11,575 bases of DNA from Actinomyces sp. ICM47 (GCF_000278725.1 NZ_ALCA01000012.1:1-11575), one strand, 5' to 3'. Counted from the first letter of the stretch, positions 1-6,643 are shown. A program made the numbers and translations. Notes: generated by a model from the letters alone, not told the origin.

Positions 1-507
1 GAGGTCCGCGCGCACCCGGCGCAGGGCCGCCGCCAGGACCGCCTGGTGGGAGCGGGGAAGGGGAGCGGGCAGGCCGGATTCTCCCTCAGGCTCCAGGTCC
101 GACAGTAACTGACGCACGAGGTCGGGCTCCAGGTAGGGCATCGGGTACACGAGCGCGCCCCCGGCCTCGACCGGCCTGCCGATCGCCTCCGGATCCGTCA
201 CCACGTGCAACGAGGGGGTGAGCATGTCGGCGAACAGCCCCAGGCGCGCGGCCCCGTCGTGGTTACCCGACGTCAGGATGACCGTCGTGAGCGCGGTCAG
301 CTCGCGCAGGGCGCGGCGCATCCGTGCGAGCGCATCCACGGGTGGAACCGCGCGGTCGAACACGTCGCCCGAGATGAGGACGGCGTCCACGCCGCGCTCA
401 CGTACGAGGGCGACCAGCCAGTCGATAAACGCGTCCGCGCTCTCGCCCAGAGACACGCCGTGCAAGGTGCGTCCCAAATGCCAGTCGGAGGTGTGCAGAA
501 TCAGCAT
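1..507 (-). CDS. sbcD: SbcD, nuclease subunit of the SbcCD (Mre11-Rad50-like) complex; 5' part only
   Basis: The reading frame is open from the ATG at 507 to the window edge, giving the first 169 residues of a protein that is usually about 380-420 long. It shows the calcineurin-like metallophosphoesterase signatures of SbcD in order: HTSDWHLG (residues 5-12, metal ligands D8 and H10), ISGDVFDRA (45-53, D48) and TSGNHD (79-84, N82/H83). In the family, SbcD is the Mn-dependent nuclease that works with the SbcC ATPase to open hairpins and clear blocked DNA ends; it is cytoplasmic and DNA-bound. The partner sbcC would be expected next, beyond position 1. No strong Shine-Dalgarno is seen before the ATG (only a weak GGTG), but the MLILHTSDWHLGRTLHG start matches the usual N-terminus. 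It is divergent from the amidotransferase gene with about 100 bp between them. Confidence 0.93.
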   Translation of the reverse strand, partial: MLILHTSDWHLGRTLHGVSLGESADAFIDWLVALVRERGVDAVLISGDVFDRAVPPVDALARMRRALRELTALTTVILTSGNHDGAARLGLFADMLTPSLHVVTDPEAIGRPVEAGGALVYPMPYLEPDLVRQLLSDLEPEGESGLPAPLPRSHQAVLAAALRRVRADL

Positions 508-608
508 GTCACCAGTGTGGCAGAGACCGCCCACATCTGCGTCCGTCACACACGCTTGGAGAGTGGACATGAGCTGCGCCTTTGCTCCCAGCCGATAGCA
601 TGGTGGAC

Positions 609-1337
609 ATGACAAAGCCCTTCCTCATGCTGACCTCGCGCGACGACGGCCCCGTGCTGGCCTCGGAAAGCGCTGACCTGCCGCGTTTCTCGGGACTGAC
701 CTCCGACCAGGTCCACCAGGTGCGCATCGAGAGAGAGCTGCCCGACCTCGACCTGTCTAATTACTCGGGTGCGTTCGTGTGCGGGTCCCCATGGGACGCG
801 AATGCGGACGACCACGTGAAGGAAGAGCGCCAGGTGCGCGCCGAGGCCTGGCTGCGTTCCTTCTACGACCGGGCGCTGGGCGAATCCTTCCCGATCTTGG
901 GCCTGTGCTACGGGCTGGGTACCCTCACCCTGCACCTGGGCGGCGTCATCGACACCCACCACGGCGAGGAAATCAGCGGTATCGCGCTGACGAAGACCGA
1001 CGCGGGCCGCGAGGACCCGCTTCTTGAGGGCACGCCCGACCGCTTCTACTCCTACGTCGGCCACCACGAGGCCGTGCGCGAGCTGGCCCCCGGCATGCAG
1101 GTCCTCCTGGCCGGGGATGATACCCCGATCCAGATGGTGCGCGTCGGCGAGGCCGCGTGGGCGACTCAGTTCCACCCCGAGATGGACTTGGACGGCGTGA
1201 ACATCCGCATCGACCAGTACGCGGGGCGCTACTACCCGGCTGAGAAGGCCGAGGCCATCCGCGCCCAGGTCGCGACCGTGGACACGGACCCCTCGCGCAT
1301 CATTCTGCGTAACTTCGTGAGCCGCTTCCAGCGCTGA
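609..1337 (+). CDS. class-I glutamine amidotransferase (GATase1) family protein, stand-alone
   Basis: This is a 242-residue stand-alone GATase1 domain. The nucleophile elbow GLCYGLG puts the catalytic Cys at residue 100, and TQFHPEMD supplies His189 and Glu191, so the Cys-His-Glu triad is complete. Enzymes of this fold hydrolyse glutamine and pass ammonia to a synthetase; no synthetase domain is fused here and none lies nearby, so the acceptor is unknown. It resembles the GuaA-like 'glutamine amidotransferase' proteins common in actinobacteria, but the absence of the ATP-pyrophosphatase half rules out GMP synthetase itself. Candidate ATGs lie at 582, 600 and 609. I chose 609 because MTKPFLML is the usual family start. 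No good Shine-Dalgarno precedes any of them, and a TAGCAT at 596-601 could be a -10 box for a leaderless message. It converges on a membrane-protein gene. Confidence 0.85.
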   Translation: MTKPFLMLTSRDDGPVLASESADLPRFSGLTSDQVHQVRIERELPDLDLSNYSGAFVCGSPWDANADDHVKEERQVRAEAWLRSFYDRALGESFPILGLCYGLGTLTLHLGGVIDTHHGEEISGIALTKTDAGREDPLLEGTPDRFYSYVGHHEAVRELAPGMQVLLAGDDTPIQMVRVGEAAWATQFHPEMDLDGVNIRIDQYAGRYYPAEKAEAIRAQVATVDTDPSRIILRNFVSRFQR

Positions 1338-1347
1338 TGCGACCGCT

Positions 1348-1375
1348 CTCCCTCGGCGCTAGCTCGCCGGGGGAG
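1348..1375. terminator. shared hairpin between convergent genes
   Basis: CTCCCTCGGCG (1348-1358) pairs with CGCCGGGGGAG (1365-1375) over 11 positions, ten Watson-Crick and one T-G, around a 6-nt loop. It begins 10 nt after the amidotransferase stop. The TAG stop of the opposing gene (1359-1361) sits in the loop. There is no T-run on either side, so it may act as a U-less bidirectional terminator or simply as a transcription barrier. Confidence 0.55.
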
Positions 1376-1820
1376 GAGGCGTGTCTTGGTGCTGTCGGCC
1401 CTTCACGACCATGATTGCGACGGAGATGCAGATCGTCGCCAGCAGCGCGAGCGTGGCGATGATCCACGGGATCGTGATGGACGAGGTCGTGGTATCCGTG
1501 GCGGTCACCGACCCGATGAGGGTGGCGAGGATGGACACCGACGCGCACGCGAGTCCGATGTGCTCATAGGTGCGCGGCGAAGGCCGCATGCTGGTTGGTG
1601 CCAGCGTTCGCGTCGATCCGGGCATCTGGTTGGCTAGCAGGGCGGCTGAAATAGCGATGATGTAGTCGGTCGTTCCCGCGTCGTCCCAGATGAAGGCACT
1701 TCCAATCGAGACGATTGCCAGGAGGATCAGGACGACGAGGAAGATGTAGCGCAGCATCATCTCGCCGTGGCTCGGTGCCGACGGAGCCGGAGTAGTCGCG
1801 TGGTGGCGGGGGTTTGGCAC
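1359..1820 (-). CDS. small four-helix membrane protein, function unknown
   Basis: I do not recognise this protein. It has about 153 residues with a short polar, Pro/His-rich N-terminus, four hydrophobic stretches (about residues 25-44, 52-65, 87-107 and 116-139) and a short charged Pro-rich tail ending PPPPAS. Helix 1 (RYIFLVVLILLAIVSIGSAF) is the clearest. The start is uncertain. A GTG at 1829 touches the AGGAAG, leaving no spacer, whereas the GTG at 1820 has AGGAAG (1829-1834 on the opposite strand) 8 nt upstream and is preferred. An ATG pair further in would begin at MMLRYIF. A good promoter lies upstream. It stands alone on its strand and ends in the hairpin shared with the amidotransferase gene. 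An integral membrane role is all that can be inferred. Confidence 0.7.
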   Translation of the reverse strand: MPNPRHHATTPAPSAPSHGEMMLRYIFLVVLILLAIVSIGSAFIWDDAGTTDYIIAISAALLANQMPGSTRTLAPTSMRPSPRTYEHIGLACASVSILATLIGSVTATDTTTSSITIPWIIATLALLATICISVAIMVVKGRQHQDTPPPPAS

Positions 1821-1869
1821 GACGATCACTTCCTCGTGAAACGGGCGTAGCGCTCGTCGCTACATTCCC

Positions 1870-1897
1870 ATTGTTGGTGTTGTGAGCGACGTGTCAA
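1870..1897 (-). promoter_or_regulatory. predicted housekeeping promoter for the four-helix membrane protein
   Basis: Read on the minus strand, a perfect TTGACA (1897-1892) is followed after 16 nt by AACAAT (1875-1870), which matches the -10 consensus at 4 of 6 positions. Transcription would begin near 1862, about 40 nt before the preferred GTG start. Just downstream, the arms GTAGCG and CGCTAC (1847-1852 and 1858-1863) form a 6+6 inverted repeat that could be an operator or a 5' leader hairpin. Confidence 0.5.
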
Positions 1898-1913
1898 CCA
1901 GAAGGAGTGGCTA

Positions 1914-1979
1914 ATGTGTCACATGGTGCTTCTGTCGTGCGCGTCCTGCCGCCGCGCTATGTCCGTGAGCAGGCGATAG
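1914..1979 (+). CDS. possible 21-residue Cys-containing mini-ORF (doubtful)
   Basis: The ATG at 1914 is preceded by AGAAGGAG (1900-1907) with a 6-nt spacer, an excellent Shine-Dalgarno, and the frame runs to TAG at 1977. The peptide MCHMVLLSCASCRRAMSVSR has three Cys, one His and several Arg, and no signal peptide or domain. It lies alone on the plus strand between two minus-strand genes. There is no partner gene downstream in the same orientation, which speaks against a classical leader peptide. It overlaps the -35 of the minus-strand promoter. The ribosome site is the only evidence, so this may be chance. Confidence 0.2.
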   Translation: MCHMVLLSCASCRRAMSVSRR

Positions 1980-1985
1980 CGGGCA

Positions 1986-3071
1986 TTATCGCGCGGCCTT
2001 GCTGGCGGCCTCCGCCGTTGCCACGGCCTCGAGAAGCCTGCGCACCGACGCCACGCGGGAAGCGCGCCCATGTCGCACCTGATCAGCGTCGCTGTCTCCG
2101 GCCTCGTCGATGGCGAAGGGACCGGTGGCGCGCGCGTAAGCGCCCAGCGCGCACGAGGGTTCCTCCTCGTCGTGCGAGCACAGCGGCAGGCACCAGGACG
2201 CTGCGTCGGCGACGTCCGGGAAGACCCCGAGAACGTCGGCGACGCTCACGTGCCCCAGGCCGAAGGATCGCACGCCGGGCGTATCCACGATCCAGCCGCC
2301 TGCCTCCAGCTCGAAGGCCTCCGAGGACGTAGAGGTGTGGCGCCCGCGTCCCGTCACCTCGTTCACGTGGCCTGTCGCGCGGCCCGCGCCTGGCACCAGC
2401 AGGTTGATGAGCGTGGACTTACCGACCCCCGAGTGACCCACCAGCACCGACCAGCGCCCGGCCAGGATGGTTCGCAGCTCCACGACGCCCGGGTCGGCCT
2501 CCCCGGCCTCGGCGCTCGTGAGCACCACGCGCACGTCGAAGTCCTGGTAGGCGGCGATCAGCTCGTCCGCGCTGGCCAGGTCCGCCTTCGTCAGGACGAG
2601 GATGGGGGCCAGACCCGCCTCGTAGGCGGCGACCAGGCAGCGGTCGATCATACCCGTGCGCGGCGGCGGATCCGCCAGCGCCACGACGATGCACATGGTG
2701 TCCGCGTTTGCGACGATTGCCTTCTCGCCGCGCTGATCCGGCGCGTCCTCGAGGGAGCGGCGCAGCACCGAGGAGCGTTCCTCGACGGCGACGATGCGCG
2801 CGAGCGTGTCGGGGCGCCCCGACAGGTCGCCGGTCAGGCGCACGCGGTCGCCCATGATGACGGATCCGCGTCCCAGCTCGCGGGCGCGCACGGCCACCAC
2901 GCGGGTGCCGTCCGTCTCCAGGCTCACCTGGTAGCGACCGCGGTCAATGCCGATGACGCGGCCCAGCGGCTTGGAGGACCAATCGGGGCGGTCCTTCGTG
3001 CGCGGGCGCGAACCCTTGCCGGCGCGCACGCGCACGCGCGGGTCGTCGGTTCCGGTGTCGCGCCGCGCCAT
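1986..3071 (-). CDS. rsgA: RsgA, ribosome small-subunit-dependent GTPase
   Basis: This is a 361-residue circularly permuted GTPase that checks late 30S ribosome assembly and releases maturation factors on GTP hydrolysis. An N-terminal OB-fold (about 34-100) is followed by the G motifs in permuted order: G4 TKAD (161-164), G5-like TSAEA (185-189), the P-loop GHSGVGKST (212-220), G2 GRGRHTST (241-248) and G3 DTPG (263-266). The C-terminal zinc knuckle has C294, C298, H300 and C307. The N-terminus is basic, as expected for rRNA contact. The ATG at 3071 overlaps the last base of the aroA stop (TGATG). The Shine-Dalgarno AAGGAGGAGGAG is encoded in the aroA tail Ser-Lys-Glu-Glu-Glu, so the two are translationally coupled. 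The frame stays open far upstream into aroA, but the domain start and ribosome site fix the start here. Confidence 0.95.
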   Translation of the reverse strand: MARRDTGTDDPRVRVRAGKGSRPRTKDRPDWSSKPLGRVIGIDRGRYQVSLETDGTRVVAVRARELGRGSVIMGDRVRLTGDLSGRPDTLARIVAVEERSSVLRRSLEDAPDQRGEKAIVANADTMCIVVALADPPPRTGMIDRCLVAAYEAGLAPILVLTKADLASADELIAAYQDFDVRVVLTSAEAGEADPGVVELRTILAGRWSVLVGHSGVGKSTLINLLVPGAGRATGHVNEVTGRGRHTSTSSEAFELEAGGWIVDTPGVRSFGLGHVSVADVLGVFPDVADAASWCLPLCSHDEEEPSCALGAYARATGPFAIDEAGDSDADQVRHGRASRVASVRRLLEAVATAEAASKAAR

Positions 3072-4423
3072 CACTGCTCCTCCTCCTTCGACGAGGCCGT
3101 GGCGGCCTGGGGCTTTCCGTGGTCGTTGGTACTGACCATGGAGTGCCACATGGCCTCGAAAGTCGGCAGCGTCTTGGAGGTGCAGGCGATGTCGTCGACC
3201 GTGATGCCGGGGGTCGCCAGGCCCAGGATTGCGCCGAAGGTCGCCATACGGTGGTCCGCGTAGGAACGAATCTGCGCGGCGTGGAGCGGGCACGGCGTGA
3301 TGATCAGGCCGTCCTCGGTCTCTTCGGCCTGCCCGCCCGCGCGGTTGATCTCGGCGGCCAGGGCAGCCAGGCGGTCGGTCTCGTGTCCGCGCAGGTGGGC
3401 GATGCCGCTCAGGTGCGATGGGCTCGAGGCGTAGGCGCAGATCGCGGCCAGGGTGGGGGTCAGCTCGCCGACCTCGGCCATGGTTGCGTTGATGCCCGGG
3501 TAGTTGCCGGCACCTGGACCCGTCAGGGTCAGGCCCTCCTCGTCCAGCGTGATGGTCGCGCCCATGTGCCCCAGCAGCGCCCGCCAGGCGTCTCCCGCCT
3601 GCGTCGTCGCCCCCGGCCATGCCGGGATCCGCACGCGCCCGCCCGTCACCATCGCGGCCGCCAGGAAGGGGCCGGCATTGGACAGGTCGGGCTCGACGGT
3701 GATGTCGCCGCCGCGGGGACGCGACGGGAAGATGTGCCACGTCGCGAGGTCCGCGCGGCCCTCGTCCACGACCTCCAGGTCAATGCCCGCGCCAGCGAGG
3801 GACGCGAGAGTCATCTCCACATGCGGCATCGAGGGGACGATGCCCGGAGCCGACACGAAGAGGGGATCGCCCACGAGGGGCGAGACAAGCAACAACGCGG
3901 AGAGGAACTGCGAGGAAGACGAGGAGTCTACCCAAGCCTGCGCGCCGAGCGGCGTGTGGATCGGGCCCCGGATCGTGAAAGGCAGGTGCCCGCGCTCCCC
4001 GTGATAGGTGACGGTTGCGCCCATACGTACCAGCGCGTCCAGGAGCGGGCCGAGCGGGCGCGCGTAGGCCTGCTCGTCCCCATCGAAGAGCGTCTCCTCG
4101 GGAGAGAGAGCTGCCAGCGGAGGCAGGAAACGCATGACCGTCCCGGCCAGTCCGCACTCGATGCGACCGCCTCGGGGCGGCAGCGACATAGGGGTGACGC
4201 GCAAAACTCCCGCGCCCTCGTCCTCGACGCGTGCGCCCATCACCTCCAGAGCGGCCGCGAACAGGCGCGTGTCGCGCGCATCCAGAGCACCCCTGATCAG
4301 GGACGGGGAATCGGCGACGGCCGCCAGGTACAGGGCGCGCGCCGTGATCGACTTCGAACCCGGCACCTCAACCGTGGCGTCCACAGGGAAGGCGGCCAGG
4401 GGAGCGGGCCAGGGCGCGCTCAC
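3071..4423 (-). CDS. aroA: 3-phosphoshikimate 1-carboxyvinyltransferase (EPSP synthase)
   Basis: This 450-residue enzyme joins phosphoenolpyruvate to shikimate-3-phosphate, the sixth step of the shikimate pathway to aromatic amino acids. The family motifs are intact: PGSKSITARAL (21-31, Lys24), CGLAGTVMRF (90-99, the PEP/glyphosate loop), DEQAYARPL (116-124), DSSSSSQF (166-173), PDLSNAGPF (245-253), ELTPTLAA (320-327), RGHETDRL (345-352) and DHRMATFGA (390-398). The position equivalent to E. coli Gly96 remains Gly, while the Pro101 equivalent is Phe, as I recall for other actinobacterial enzymes. The GTG start at 4423 forms a 4-nt GTGA overlap with the DoxX-like gene. There is no separate Shine-Dalgarno, which implies translational coupling. 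rsgA follows with a 1-nt overlap. The cytoplasmic location and pathway role are firmly supported. Confidence 0.96.
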   Translation of the reverse strand: MSAPWPAPLAAFPVDATVEVPGSKSITARALYLAAVADSPSLIRGALDARDTRLFAAALEVMGARVEDEGAGVLRVTPMSLPPRGGRIECGLAGTVMRFLPPLAALSPEETLFDGDEQAYARPLGPLLDALVRMGATVTYHGERGHLPFTIRGPIHTPLGAQAWVDSSSSSQFLSALLLVSPLVGDPLFVSAPGIVPSMPHVEMTLASLAGAGIDLEVVDEGRADLATWHIFPSRPRGGDITVEPDLSNAGPFLAAAMVTGGRVRIPAWPGATTQAGDAWRALLGHMGATITLDEEGLTLTGPGAGNYPGINATMAEVGELTPTLAAICAYASSPSHLSGIAHLRGHETDRLAALAAEINRAGGQAEETEDGLIITPCPLHAAQIRSYADHRMATFGAILGLATPGITVDDIACTSKTLPTFEAMWHSMVSTNDHGKPQAATASSKEEEQ

Positions 4424-4947
4424 GAAGCGGTGCCGCTCAGGCGCTCCGCGACCGCGGCCTCGGCCGCAGCGATCGCGCGGCGCTGATCTCGGCGCATCGC
4501 ACGAGCAACGAGGGCTGAAGGCTGGCCGACGCGGTCCGTCGACGCAATGAGGACGCCGCCCACGAGGCCCAGCTTGCCCAACGCGCGGGCGCGCAGGTAC
4601 TTGGCGTGATCCTTCGGCAGCTTGCGCATGGCGCCGGGGGTCGGCATGTGCACGAGCGCCATCGGTGCGCCAATCGCGGCCAGGCACAGAGCCGCACTAC
4701 GAGGGTGACGACCGGTCGCAAAACGCAGGCCAGCGAGCACCGTGACCGCGCCCGTCACGCGGGTGGCAAGGGCCAGTTGCTCATCCGTCAGCGGCTCCAA
4801 GCCGACCGCGCCGGTCGCCTTATCGATGAGGGGGCGCACGCTCGCCGCGTGCTCCACGTGTTCATAGGGATGCCTCAAAGCATCGACCCCATCGGCGATG
4901 AACGGGGCAGCGAGCAAGGGACGGGCAACAACGCGCAGCAGATTCAT
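4420..4947 (-). CDS. DoxX family membrane protein
   Basis: This 175-residue protein begins MNLLRVVARPLLAAPFIADG, the typical DoxX opening of a first helix with RPLLA.PFI..G followed by a short HP segment. Further hydrophobic stretches are at about 57-73, 84-101 and 124-137, giving three or four helices, and the tail is an Arg/Ala-rich cytoplasmic extension. DoxX proteins are small quinone- or redox-associated membrane proteins; in mycobacteria one member works with superoxide dismutase and a thiosulfate sulfurtransferase, but the role of this one is not known. It is the first gene of an operon with aroA and rsgA. Only a near-start AGGGG precedes the ATG. An AACAAT at 4954-4959 (minus strand), 6 nt upstream, could be the -10 of a near-leaderless message. 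Its position opposite an oxidative-stress sigma gene fits a redox link by inference only. Confidence 0.82.
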   Translation of the reverse strand: MNLLRVVARPLLAAPFIADGVDALRHPYEHVEHAASVRPLIDKATGAVGLEPLTDEQLALATRVTGAVTVLAGLRFATGRHPRSAALCLAAIGAPMALVHMPTPGAMRKLPKDHAKYLRARALGKLGLVGGVLIASTDRVGQPSALVARAMRRDQRRAIAAAEAAVAERLSGTAS

Positions 4948-5050
4948 ACCCCTATTGTTCGATACCTTGGCCCCCGGGGGAAGCCGAACGGCCCGGCCGC
5001 CTCCAAACAGCGTGTCAAAAGTGGTGTAACGCACACGCTGTGGGGGTTGT

Positions 5051-5075
5051 GGAATAAAGCTGATCGTGAGGCGTT
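5051..5075 (+). promoter_or_regulatory. SigH/SigR-type promoter, probable autoregulation of the sigma gene
   Basis: GGAATA (5051-5056), a 16-nt spacer and GTTG (5073-5076) match the published actinobacterial SigH/SigR consensus GGAAYA-N16-17-GTT. It lies about 70 nt upstream of the sigma-factor ATG on the same strand. Self-transcription of this regulon's sigma gene from such a promoter is known in Streptomyces (sigR) and Mycobacterium (sigH). A separate TATGAT at 5084-5089 could be the -10 of a constitutive promoter, but no matching -35 is visible. Confidence 0.75.
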
Positions 5076-5145
5076 GCCCTCAGTATGATCGCCCGTCCCT
5101 CCCACCCAGTCGCGCCCACCGTGGGCACGACTACCCTGGGAAGCG

Positions 5146-5778
5146 ATGGACACAACAACCCCCCAACCGACGCCGCAGACACACGACCCGGCCACGGCCT
5201 CGTCCACCCCGGACGACGAGGCACTCCAGGCGCGCTTCATGGACGAAGCGATGCCCCTCATGGATCAACTCTTCGGCGCGGCCCTGGGCATGACCCGCAA
5301 CCGAGCCGACGCGGAGGACCTGGTCCAAGAAACCTACCTCAAGGCCTACCAGAAATTCCACCAGTACAAGCCCGGCACCAACATCAAAGCCTGGCTGTAC
5401 CGGATCCTTACGAACACCTACATCACCAGCTACCGCAAGGCCCAGCGATCGCCCAAACGCGCCTCCACCGACACCGTCGAGGACTGGCAGCTGGCCGACG
5501 CCGCCTCCCACGCGGAGACCGGCCTCAAGTCCGCCGAAGTCGAAGCCCTCGAGGCGCTGCCCTCCGCGCAGCTGCGCGAGGCCCTCGATTCGCTCTCGGA
5601 GGAACACCGGATGGTTGTCCTCATGGCTGACGTTGAAGGAATGAGCTACAAGGAAATCGCCGAAGAACTAGGAGTTCCCATGGGGACCGTCATGAGCCGC
5701 CTGAACCGGGCGCGCAAGAACCTGCGCTCCTCGCTGGCTGACGTCGCCGCGGAATACGGGATCGGAGGAACGAAGTGA
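5146..5778 (+). CDS. sigH: RNA polymerase ECF sigma factor, SigH/SigR group (thiol-oxidative stress)
   Basis: This 210-residue ECF sigma factor directs RNA polymerase to disulfide-stress genes such as thioredoxin and mycothiol functions in related organisms. Region 2 spans about 33-103, with the signature [20 protein letters not shown] (51-70) and [15 protein letters not shown] (79-93). Region 4 spans about 140-195 with the helix-turn-helix [20 protein letters not shown] (167-186). The first 30 residues are Thr/Pro/Asp-rich and look disordered. The ATG at 5146 has GGGA 4 nt upstream; the alternative Met32 (5239) would give a core-only form and has a poor ribosome site. Streptomyces SigR is known to have long and short forms, so both could be used. 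Its stop overlaps the GTG of the anti-sigma gene by 4 nt, the standard operon for this pair, and a SigH-type promoter lies upstream. Confidence 0.92.
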   Translation: MDTTTPQPTPQTHDPATASSTPDDEALQARFMDEAMPLMDQLFGAALGMTRNRADAEDLVQETYLKAYQKFHQYKPGTNIKAWLYRILTNTYITSYRKAQRSPKRASTDTVEDWQLADAASHAETGLKSAEVEALEALPSAQLREALDSLSEEHRMVVLMADVEGMSYKEIAEELGVPMGTVMSRLNRARKNLRSSLADVAAEYGIGGTK

Positions 5779-6074
5779 GCGCACACATCACCTGTCAGGA
5801 CGTTCTCGACGCCCTGTACGAACTCATCGACTGCGAGGAATGCGACCGCCGCAGTGCCCTCATTGACGCCGGCTCCGTGCCTGGACCCGATGCGCGCGCC
5901 CGCGCCCTCATGATCCAGCACGTCGCCACCTGTCCGCACTGCACGGACGCGCTGGACGCTGAACGCCACGTGCGTGCTCTCATGCGCGGCTGCTACGAGT
6001 CCGAGCAGGCCTCACCCGCGCTGCGCGCCCGCATCGTCGCCTCGATTTCAAGCGTGTCCGTCACCTGGCGCTGA
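5775..6074 (+). CDS. rsrA: RsrA/RshA-like zinc-binding anti-sigma factor
   Basis: This 99-residue protein has the ZAS motif H49-x3-C53-x2-C56 (QHVATCPHC) and an upstream C7, which together match the four zinc ligands of Streptomyces RsrA (Cys11, His37, Cys41, Cys44). In that family the reduced zinc form binds and silences the sigma factor; oxidation forms a disulfide, expels zinc and frees it. The opening [18 protein letters not shown] matches the family's first helix but carries an additional CEEC (C20, C23), and another Cys is at 73. The GTG start overlaps the sigma stop (GTGA), and GGAGGA (5764-5769) lies 5 nt upstream. Cytoplasmic partner of the preceding gene's product. The pairing is very secure; the job of the extra Cys pair is unknown. 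Confidence 0.9.
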   Translation: MSAHITCQDVLDALYELIDCEECDRRSALIDAGSVPGPDARARALMIQHVATCPHCTDALDAERHVRALMRGCYESEQASPALRARIVASISSVSVTWR

Positions 6075-6093
6075 GCGCGTCATCGCTGGTCTC

Positions 6094-6131
6094 GCCCGCC
6101 TCGACGAGGCCTGGGCGGGCCGCCGCTTTTC
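6094..6131 (+). terminator. possible terminator of the sigma/anti-sigma operon
   Basis: GCCCGCC (6094-6100) and GGCGGGC (6114-6120) pair across a 13-nt loop that can itself fold (CCTCG-A-CGAGG). A short CCGCCGC precedes four Ts at 6128-6131. The distance from stem to T-run makes it a weak intrinsic terminator at best. Confidence 0.35.
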
Positions 6132-6228
6132 GGTGACCTTCGTCGCCGCAGTGGCGTTGTGCCTTGGTGGTTGAGGCTAATGTGTGCAAGAATGCTTCAG
6201 TCTAGACAACAAACCCAAGGAGAATGAC

Positions 6229-6303
6229 ATGTCGAAGCGGGGTCGTAAGCGTCGCGATCGTCGTAAGAACGGTGCGAACCACGGCAAGCGTCCTAACGCC
6301 TGA
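6229..6303 (+). CDS. large-subunit ribosomal protein bL37 (24 residues)
   Basis: A tiny gene starts at ATG 6229 with a strong Shine-Dalgarno AAGGAG (6217-6222) and a 6-nt spacer. Its product begins MSKRGRKRRDRRKN and ends GANHGKRPNA: 24 residues, about half of them Arg or Lys, with no acidic residue except one Asp. The length, the K-R-G-R-K start and the NHGKRPNA end match the actinobacterial bL37 protein first seen in mycobacterial ribosome structures, where it lies against 23S rRNA. It is distinct from the bS22 (COX24-like) family. It is followed immediately by a strong intrinsic terminator. The 150 nt after the anti-sigma gene probably holds its own promoter, with TTGGTG (6165-6170) and AAGAAT (6188-6193) as weak candidates. 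Such short genes are often missed in annotation. Confidence 0.85.
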   Translation: MSKRGRKRRDRRKNGANHGKRPNA

Positions 6304-6316
6304 GCCGATTTCGTTG

Positions 6317-6348
6317 CGCGCCCGGACCCAGCGGTCCGGGCGCGTTTT
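6317..6348 (+). terminator. Rho-independent terminator after bL37
   Basis: A perfect 12-bp stem, CGCGCCCGGACC (6317-6328) with GGTCCGGGCGCG (6333-6344), closes a CAGC tetraloop and is followed directly by TTTTG. It begins 13 nt after the bL37 stop. This is the best intrinsic terminator in the window. Confidence 0.92.
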
Positions 6349-6430
6349 GTCTACCTGCGTGCGCCCCGGTGTGCCCCGTGTGCCCCGTGCATCCCTGTGC
6401 TGAGTGCGTTCCAGGCGCTTGCAAATACGA

Positions 6431-6507
6431 ACCCGTGCGTGCGGGTGTCCGTCAGTCGGCAGCTAAGGGTGCTGGCAAGGCGAAAAGGCGCACCCGTGCG
6501 TGCGGGT
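6431..6507. repeat. two identical 16-nt hairpin repeats, 61 nt apart
   Basis: ACCCGTGCGTGCGGGT occurs exactly at 6431-6446 and 6492-6507. Each folds with a 5-bp stem (ACCCG/CGGGT) and a TGCGTG loop. They lie in the gene-free stretch 6349-6540, where I see no ORF with a ribosome site. Together with the 103-bp repeat just after, they make this spacer repeat-dense. Confidence 0.75.
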
Positions 6508-6540
6508 AGGCCGGAGGACATCGTCATTGAACAGTCTGCT

Positions 6541-6643
6541 CGCGGATAGGTTGCGCCTTCGCGGATAGGTTATGCGCATGTGGATAGGTTAATAAGCTAT
6601 CCGCGTGTTCGTTACCTATCCGCGTGCTGGTTTCCTATCCGCG
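6541..6643. repeat. 103-bp direct repeat, left copy: six-site 19-bp-pitch element
   Basis: This is the left copy of a near-identical pair bracketing the nuclease gene. Three forward GGATAGG cores start at 6544, 6563 and 6582. Three inverted cores (GCTATCC at 6596, CCTATCC at 6615 and 6634) follow, so the spacing within each arm is exactly 19 bp. The two central sites form a hairpin around GTTAATAAG. It differs from the right copy at four positions. The nuclease stop codon (6612-6614) and its last codons lie inside it. Confidence 0.95.

Noticed and set aside
205..612. Two plus-strand ORFs (about 130 codons) across the sbcD region
   Set aside because: Antisense to sbcD and extremely Arg-rich; the minus strand has all the phosphoesterase motifs.
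2070..3263. 397-codon plus-strand ORF opposite rsgA
   Set aside because: It lies antisense to rsgA with all its GTPase motifs; composition is His/Arg/Gln-rich with no recognisable fold and no good ribosome site.
3119..4486. 455-codon plus-strand ORF opposite aroA
   Set aside because: It is a shadow frame of high-GC DNA: Arg/Gly/Gln-rich, no domain, while the opposite strand encodes a complete EPSP synthase.
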